The position numbers were made by a program, and so were the translations under genes. 17,258 nt of DNA from Clostridia bacterium. GTDB lineage: Bacteria > Bacillota > Clostridia > Oscillospirales > Acutalibacteraceae. Position 1 is the stretch's first letter. Every line of letters begins with the position of its first letter. The DNA lies in assembly GCA_017381395.1 (NCBI GenBank), contig JAFOCH010000149.1:1-17258 (forward strand), given 5' to 3'. Below the pieces are notes generated by a model. The model made no database searches. It had not been told where the DNA came from and saw nothing but the letters and a program-made list of their open reading frames with translations. Positions 12,937 to 17,258 of this stretch are shown here, piece by piece.

Positions 12937-14322
12937 ATGAAACAGCTCAATGAATACGATAAGCTGATTGACAGCGTTAAAAAAATTCATATGATAGGCA
13001 TTGGCGGCGCAGGAATGTGTCCCCTTGCCGAAATTTTGCATAAAAAAGGGTACGAGCTTACCGGCTCGGATAATAACCGCACCGATACACTTTCACGCGT
13101 GGAAGCGATGGGTATTCCCGTCACCCTCGGCCATTTTCCCGAAAATGTTCACGGAGCCGAGCTTGTTATCCATTCGGCCGCGATTATGAAGGATAATCCC
13201 GAGCTTGTCGAGGCCGAGCGTCTTTCAATTCCTACGCTCGAAAGGTCATTTTTGCTCGGCGCAATCACACGAAAGTTTGATAACGTAATCGGCGTTTGCG
13301 GCACCCATGGAAAAACCACCGTTACCTCTATGATAACACAAATTTTGCAAGATGCAAACCTTTCTCCGTCGGCAATCATCGGCGGAAAGCTTCCGCTCAT
13401 TAACGCAAACGGCATTTGCGGTAATTCTGATACCCTCGTTTGCGAGTCGTGCGAATACGTCGATACGTTTTTAAAGGAGTCGCCCGATATATCTGTTTTG
13501 CTTAATATCGACCGCGACCACATGGAGTATTTTAAGACAGATGAGCGTCTTATCGACTCGTTTAGACGCTTCATCAGCTCGTCAACAAAATGCGTGGTAG
13601 TAAACGGCGACGACGAGCGCAGTATGATTGCGACCGAGGGAATCGACGTTGAAATCATTACCGTCGGCGAAAATGATGGGAACGATTGGCGAGCAGTAAA
13701 CGTAGCAATGTCAAAGGGCGGATTTTATGAATTCGACCTTTTAAAAGGGGAGACACTCGTTACCCATATTTCGCTTGGTTGTCCCGGCCGTCATAACGTA
13801 ATCAATTCGGCTATGGCAGCGGTTGCAGCCATTCTTTCGGGTGCTACGGGCGAGGATGTAAAGTATGGACTTTCCCGATTTGGCGGCGCTTGTCGTAGAT
13901 TTGAAATTCTCGGAAAGCCGAACGGAATAGTTATTGCCGACGATTACGCCCATCATCCAAAGGAACTCGAGGTCACCCTCAATACAGCAAAGGCGATGGG
14001 TTTTAACCGTGTATTTGCGGTGTTCCAGCCATTTACTTTCAGCCGTACGTCGATGCTTCTTGACGAATTTGCCCGAGTGCTCGGCATTGCCGACCAGGTC
14101 GTTTTGTCACAGATTATGGGCTCAAGGGAAAAGAATACCTACGGTGTTCACACCTCCCAAATAGCCGAAAAGATTGACGGCTCGGTATATTTCGACACCT
14201 TTGACGAAATTGCCGACTACATCGTTGACAATGCTAAGGAGGGCGATTTGGTAATCACTCTCGGCTGTGGCGATATTTATAAGGCGGCAAAAATAATGCT
14301 TAACAAATACGTAGAAAAATAA
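12937..14322 (+). CDS. murC: UDP-N-acetylmuramate--L-alanine ligase MurC
   Basis: A 461-residue cytoplasmic Mur ligase that adds L-Ala to UDP-MurNAc with ATP, the first step of stem-peptide assembly. Domain 1 has the UDP-binding loop GIGGAGM (21-27). The ATP loop is VCGTHGKTTVTSM (120-132), followed by CESCEYVDTFL (169-179) and NIDRDHMEYF (190-199). The C-terminal domain has GRHNVINS (284-291), RRFEILG (320-326), DDYAHHPKE (335-343) and QPFTFSRT (354-361). Everything expected is intact. It is a single-gene unit with its own promoter and terminator, away from a mur/fts cluster, as is murC in B. subtilis. It feeds the precursor used by the SEDS/PBP pair nearby. Confidence 0.97.
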   Translation: MKQLNEYDKLIDSVKKIHMIGIGGAGMCPLAEILHKKGYELTGSDNNRTDTLSRVEAMGIPVTLGHFPENVHGAELVIHSAAIMKDNPELVEAERLSIPTLERSFLLGAITRKFDNVIGVCGTHGKTTVTSMITQILQDANLSPSAIIGGKLPLINANGICGNSDTLVCESCEYVDTFLKESPDISVLLNIDRDHMEYFKTDERLIDSFRRFISSSTKCVVVNGDDERSMIATEGIDVEIITVGENDGNDWRAVNVAMSKGGFYEFDLLKGETLVTHISLGCPGRHNVINSAMAAVAAILSGATGEDVKYGLSRFGGACRRFEILGKPNGIVIADDYAHHPKELEVTLNTAKAMGFNRVFAVFQPFTFSRTSMLLDEFARVLGIADQVVLSQIMGSREKNTYGVHTSQIAEKIDGSVYFDTFDEIADYIVDNAKEGDLVITLGCGDIYKAAKIMLNKYVEK

Positions 14323-14330
14323 AAAAATAC

Positions 14331-14370
14331 AAAAAAGGCGAGCGGAGAGGATACTCTGTTCGCCTTTTTT
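14331..14370. terminator. Terminator of murC
   Basis: AAAAAAGGCGA (14331-14341) pairs with TCGCCTTTTTT (14360-14370), and the inner loop adds an AGAG/CTCT stem. It ends in six T on the plus strand and begins with six A, nine bases after the murC stop. Confidence 0.9.
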
Positions 14371-14379
14371 CTGCAATTA

Positions 14380-14408
14380 TTGACAAAGTTTGGAAAGATA
14401 TATATAAT
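14380..14408 (+). promoter_or_regulatory. Perfect-consensus SigA promoter of the zinc-ribbon membrane protein gene
   Basis: TTGACA (14380-14385), 17-base spacer, TATAAT (14403-14408): all 12 consensus positions match. AAGGAGG follows at 14426-14432, then the ATG at 14442. Confidence 0.9.
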
Positions 14409-14441
14409 GAAAGTAATAAATCTTTAAGGAGGATTTAAATA

Positions 14442-15086
14442 ATGTACGATTCATACTATGATTACAGCAGCTACTATAGTTCCACCGACCCCGTACCGTT
14501 TCTTATCATCAGCGTTGTTGCAGCGCTTGTGATGACGATTTTGCTTTTTATCCTGGTTCTGCCGGATAGAAAACGTCCGACATTAAATGGCTTTTTCAAG
14601 GGTGTAGCAGACATTTTTAATTTTAGAACACTTTTGATTGAAAAGATTGTAAAGTTCCTTTATACATTCACAACAATTGCCTCTGTTTTGTTTGGCTTTT
14701 TTATGCTCTTTATGCAGCAGTTTGGCCGATCACTCGCATTATACGGCTTGTTACTTATGTTCGTTTCACCGATTGCAATTCGTATAATTTATGAAATTTC
14801 TATGATGGCAATTTTACTTGTAAAGAACGTTATTGAAATCAACAACAAGCTTGGTTATAAGAAAGACTGTGGTAAGAAGGATATGGCATCACCTTTTGTT
14901 GAAACAAGGATGCCGGTAAATGTTCCCGTTCAGACACAGGCACCTGTTGAAATGCCGATTTCTGATGAGCCGAAATTTCTCGCAGATGACGTTGAGCCGG
15001 AAGCACCCACAGTATGTGCTAATTGCGGAACTGTTCGCACTAATGAAAATGCTCCCTTCTGCACCGGCTGCGGAACAAGGTTTTAA
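14442..15086 (+). CDS. Membrane protein with DUF4282-like segment and C-terminal zinc ribbon
   Basis: The protein has 214 residues and its function is unknown. It begins with a Tyr/Ser-rich stretch (MYDSYYDYSSYYSS), then a hydrophobic helix at about 18-40. A second region (about 50-135) starts FFKGVADIFNFRTLLIEKIV and has helices at about 70-92 and 97-128 with RIIYE between; this resembles DUF4282 from memory. A Pro/Val-rich linker (about 150-190) leads to a four-Cys zinc ribbon, CANC (192-195) and CTGC (207-210), at the extreme C-terminus, presumably cytoplasmic. Small zinc-ribbon membrane proteins of this type are common and uncharacterised in gut Clostridia. Codon use (ACA, GCA, TTA/TTG, CTT) is more AT-rich than in neighbours. 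It has a perfect promoter, a strong ribosome binding site and its own terminator. Confidence 0.85.
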   Translation: MYDSYYDYSSYYSSTDPVPFLIISVVAALVMTILLFILVLPDRKRPTLNGFFKGVADIFNFRTLLIEKIVKFLYTFTTIASVLFGFFMLFMQQFGRSLALYGLLLMFVSPIAIRIIYEISMMAILLVKNVIEINNKLGYKKDCGKKDMASPFVETRMPVNVPVQTQAPVEMPISDEPKFLADDVEPEAPTVCANCGTVRTNENAPFCTGCGTRF

Positions 15087-15103
15087 TTAGTTTGTTACAT
15101 AAT

Positions 15104-15140
15104 AAAAAAAGACCGTATCATTAGGATACGGTCTTTTTTT
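15104..15140. terminator. Bidirectional terminator between the zinc-ribbon protein gene and the CarD-family gene
   Basis: GACCGTATC (15111-15119) and GATACGGTC (15125-15133), with an ATTAG loop, are extended by AAAAAAA/TTTTTTT on either side. It serves both converging genes. Confidence 0.93.
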
Positions 15141-15149
15141 ACATTATTA

Positions 15150-15641
15150 TTAGTCGGCCAAAATGAGTTCGAGTGCCTCGTCGGGTGTGATTTCTTTAAC
15201 AAAGGCGATTTCGCTGCAAATGGGTGTTTGCGCGTCGCGACGTGTTCTTTCGTCGGCGACGTGAAGGTGTTTTCCGCGTAAAATCAGTTCCTTTTGCCAT
15301 CTGTAAATCATTCGGATAATTTCGATAATGTCGGCACGGTCACCGCTTTTTAGCGTTTCCTTGAATTGTTCGGCGCGCTGAAAATCGTTGGTAATCCATT
15401 CGTCGTTTCGCTTTTTTGCATTCGTGATGAGCTTCTTTATTTCGGTGGCGGAAAGAACGGGTCTCATCTTTTCGACAAGTGTGGTATTGTCCATCGGCAC
15501 GTACACCGCCGAATTTTCGTTAAAAACGGGTTTAAGGATATAGTATTCCTTTGTAACGCCGCTTACTCGTTCCTTTTTTGTTTCGGTGATTTGGCAAACG
15601 CCGGTAGCACCGTAGCAAACATAGTCGCTTATCTTAAACAT
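15150..15641 (-). CDS. CarD-family transcriptional regulator
   Basis: The 163-residue protein starts with the CarD/TRCF RNA-polymerase-interacting domain (about 1-60): FKISDYVCYGATGVCQITE, KEYYILKPV, SAVYVPMDN. It continues with LVEKMRPVLSATEIKKLI and a mainly helical C-terminal domain (about 80-163) with IIEIIRMIYRWQKEL near 104-118. CarD proteins bind the RNA polymerase beta subunit and tune open-complex stability at many promoters, notably rRNA. In mycobacterial CarD a Trp in the helical domain wedges the open complex; Trp114 is a candidate by position only. GAGGAAG precedes the ATG. It stands alone, with its own promoter region and the shared terminator. The family is wide in Firmicutes, so the exact target set is unknown. 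Confidence 0.88.
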   Translation of the reverse strand: MFKISDYVCYGATGVCQITETKKERVSGVTKEYYILKPVFNENSAVYVPMDNTTLVEKMRPVLSATEIKKLITNAKKRNDEWITNDFQRAEQFKETLKSGDRADIIEIIRMIYRWQKELILRGKHLHVADERTRRDAQTPICSEIAFVKEITPDEALELILAD

Positions 15642-15712
15642 ATTCTTCCTCTTTTTCCCTCAATACCCTGTGACATTATAAACCATTTTTTATGCCAATT
15701 TCTTACACGACA

Positions 15713-15721
15713 ATTATATCA
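15713..15721 (-). promoter_or_regulatory. Probable extended -10 promoter of the CarD-family gene
   Basis: Minus strand TGATATAAT (15721-15713) is an extended -10, with GTGAAA 16 bases upstream of TATAAT as a poor -35. A second perfect TATAAT (15680-15675) lies closer to the ATG without a clear -35. Either could be the start site. Confidence 0.45.
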
Positions 15722-15769
15722 TAATTTCGACATTTTTCACATAGGCAAAATAGCCAATTTAACAATAGG

Positions 15770-15808
15770 AAAAGCGCCGACATATTGACATGTCGACGCT
15801 TTTTTATA
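15770..15808. terminator. Terminator downstream of nifJ
   Basis: AAAAGCGCCGACAT (15770-15783) pairs with ATGTCGACGCTTTT (15790-15803), with one G-U/mismatch position and an ATTGAC loop. It lies about 25 bases after the nifJ stop. The T-run is longer on the plus strand (TTTTTTATATTTTT) than on the minus strand (TTTT), so efficiency for nifJ is less certain. Confidence 0.75.
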
Positions 15809-15827
15809 TTTTTGTGCTATTTAGGGA

Positions 15828-17258
15828 TTATTCCTCAACTTCGTAGAGAGCCTTGAGGCGGAGGAGGTGATCATAACGTGCCTTTGCATTTTCAGCAGCG
15901 TCCTCGAAGAGGGCGTTAGCACGGTCGGGGTTGGCTCTCATGAGTGATGAGTAGCGTGCCTCGTTCATGATGAATTCCTTGTAATCGCCTGTTGCCGGCT
16001 TTGAGTCGAGAGCGAACGGATTCTTGCCCTGTGCCTTGAGAGCCGGGTTGTAACGGAACATGTTCCAGTATCCGCAATCAACAGCCTTCTTCATTTCGGC
16101 CTGGCAGTTAACCATACCGCCCTTGATTGAGTGCATTTCACAAGGAGCGTAGCCGATGATGAGTGACGGACCCGGATAAGCTTCAGCTTCCTGAATTGCC
16201 TTGAGGGTCTGGTTCATGTCAGCGCCCATAGCGATCTGAGCAACGTAAACGTAGCCGTATGACATAGCGATTTCGGCAAGTGACTTCTTAGCGATTGCCT
16301 TACCTGCAGCAGCGAACTGTGCAACCTGGCCGATCTGAGATGCCTTTGATGCCTGACCGCCTGTATTTGAGTAAACTTCGGTATCGAATACCATGATGTT
16401 TACGTCTTCGCCCGATGCGAGAACGTGGTCAACACCGCCGAAGCCGATGTCGTATGCCCAACCATCACCACCGAAGATCCATACAGACTTCTTAGAGAGG
16501 TATTCCTTGTTCTCAACGATGTCCTTGCAGGTGTCGCAAACGTCAGCGTACTTAGCAGCTTCGTTAGCGAGGTCAGCGGAAGCAACAGCGTTAGCGTCGC
16601 CATCGTTGAGGGTGTCGAGGTACTTCTGAGCGATTGCCTTGAAGTTGTCGTCAGCCTTGTCATTTTTGAGGATAGCGTAAGCATCGTCAACCAAACGGTT
16701 GCGGATTGCCTTCTGGCCGAGGTACATACCAAATCCGTGCTCAGCGTTATCTTCAAAGAGGGAGTTAGCCCATGCAGGACCGTGACCATCCTTGTTTACT
16801 GTGTACGGAGATGTAGCAGCGGGGCCACCCCAGATTGATGAACAGCCGGTAGCGTTAGAAATGTACATTCTGTCGCCAAAGAGCTGTGTGATAAGACGAG
16901 CATAAGAGGTTTCTGCACAGCCTGCGCATGAGCCCGAGAACTCGAGGAGTGGCTGCTTGTACTGGCTGGTGATAACGTTCAGAGCAGGGCTGATGTCGTT
17001 CTTTTCTGTAACGTTAGCTACGCAGTAGTCGAATACCGGCTGCTGATTGAGCTGTGAATCGGCAGGAACCATCTTGAGTGAGTTTGTCGGGCAAACACCG
17101 ATACAAACGCCACAACCCATACAATCAAGCGGAGAAATAGCGAGAGTGTACTTGTAGCTTGTTTTGAAGATCGGCTTTGTTCCGAGCTTTGTATCAGCGG
17201 GAGCGGCAGCTGCCTCTTCCTCTGTCATAGCGAAGGGACGGATTGTAGCGTGCGGACA
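15828..17258 (-). CDS. nifJ: Pyruvate:ferredoxin (flavodoxin) oxidoreductase, C-terminal part (5' end outside window)
   Basis: The frame is open to the right edge, giving the last 476 residues of a protein that is normally about 1,170. The enzyme oxidises pyruvate and CoA to acetyl-CoA and CO2 and passes electrons to ferredoxin or flavodoxin. Counting from the first codon in the window: CPHATIRPF (1-9) ends the first ferredoxin motif; CMGCGVCIGVCP (46-57) is the second [4Fe-4S] site. The proximal cluster uses CAGC (111-114), Cys139 and probably Cys373. The thiamine-diphosphate domain carries GDGWAYDIGFGG (264-275) and DTEVYSNTGGQ (292-302). An internal ATG at 17228 is not the start, since conserved sequence continues before it. 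Codons favour C-ending Asn, Ile, Phe and GGT/GCA more than in neighbours, as expected for an abundant enzyme. Confidence 0.97.
   Translation of the reverse strand, partial: CPHATIRPFAMTEEEAAAAPADTKLGTKPIFKTSYKYTLAISPLDCMGCGVCIGVCPTNSLKMVPADSQLNQQPVFDYCVANVTEKNDISPALNVITSQYKQPLLEFSGSCAGCAETSYARLITQLFGDRMYISNATGCSSIWGGPAATSPYTVNKDGHGPAWANSLFEDNAEHGFGMYLGQKAIRNRLVDDAYAILKNDKADDNFKAIAQKYLDTLNDGDANAVASADLANEAAKYADVCDTCKDIVENKEYLSKKSVWIFGGDGWAYDIGFGGVDHVLASGEDVNIMVFDTEVYSNTGGQASKASQIGQVAQFAAAGKAIAKKSLAEIAMSYGYVYVAQIAMGADMNQTLKAIQEAEAYPGPSLIIGYAPCEMHSIKGGMVNCQAEMKKAVDCGYWNMFRYNPALKAQGKNPFALDSKPATGDYKEFIMNEARYSSLMRANPDRANALFEDAAENAKARYDHLLRLKALYEVEE

Noticed and set aside
15366..15788. A plus-strand open frame opposite the CarD-family gene
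   Set aside because: It is antisense to a clear CarD-family gene, has no promoter or ribosome binding site and runs into the nifJ terminator hairpin.
16400..16838. Open frames on both strands inside the nifJ region
   Set aside because: They are shadows of the strongly biased codons of nifJ; the nifJ frame carries all recognisable motifs.

Overview
This window looks like a chromosomal stretch from an anaerobic, endospore-forming Clostridia-type Firmicute. My best guess is the Ruminococcaceae/Oscillospiraceae group; that lineage is inferred from gene content, not proven. The evidence is a pyruvate:ferredoxin oxidoreductase (anaerobic metabolism), dipicolinate synthase A and B (endospores), AGGAGG-type ribosome binding sites, TTGACA/TATAAT promoters, and hairpin-plus-T-run terminators throughout. 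TGA, TAA and TAG are all used as ordinary stops. I see no insertion sequence, phage gene, CRISPR array, tRNA or rRNA. Apart from a few small unknown proteins, the content is housekeeping.

Layout. Positions 1-3833 (+) form one tight operon: the tail of a DJ-1/PfpI-family gene, 5-formyltetrahydrofolate cyclo-ligase, the lytic transglycosylase MltG with an unusual N-terminus, and a U32-family TrhP-like tRNA hydroxylation protein. It ends at a bidirectional terminator shared with the opposing pair diacylglycerol-kinase-family enzyme plus inorganic pyrophosphatase (3879-5336, -). Next on the minus strand come an unknown 76-residue protein behind a perfect-consensus promoter (5486-5716), an SH3-domain lipoprotein (5952-6497), and a translationally coupled wall-synthesis pair (6567-9544). 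That pair is a SEDS-family (FtsW/RodA) glycosyltransferase with an N-terminal FHA domain and a class B penicillin-binding protein.

A divergent promoter region (9597-9655) separates this pair from trmL (+), whose reading frame is cut by an in-frame TGA 23 codons before its apparent natural end. Dipicolinate synthase dpaAB (10243-11618, -) follows, downstream of cca (11684-12853, -) and separated from it by a terminator. murC (12937-14322, +) is divergent from cca. A membrane protein with a C-terminal zinc ribbon (14442-15086, +) converges on a CarD-family regulator (15150-15641, -). The window ends inside nifJ/por (15828-17258, -, 5' end missing).

How the genes fit together. Cell-wall functions dominate: precursor synthesis (MurC), polymerisation and crosslinking (SEDS plus PBP), glycan-strand termination (MltG), and a probable envelope-bound SH3 lipoprotein. 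RNA modification and maturation (TrhP-like, TrmL, CCA enzyme), spore dipicolinate synthesis and pyruvate oxidation make up the rest. I found no convincing new multi-gene system. The best leads are the FHA-SEDS fusion with an apparently degenerate phosphothreonine site, the interrupted trmL, a possible sigma-K-type promoter nested in the cca terminator, and two small unknown genes with ideal promoters.
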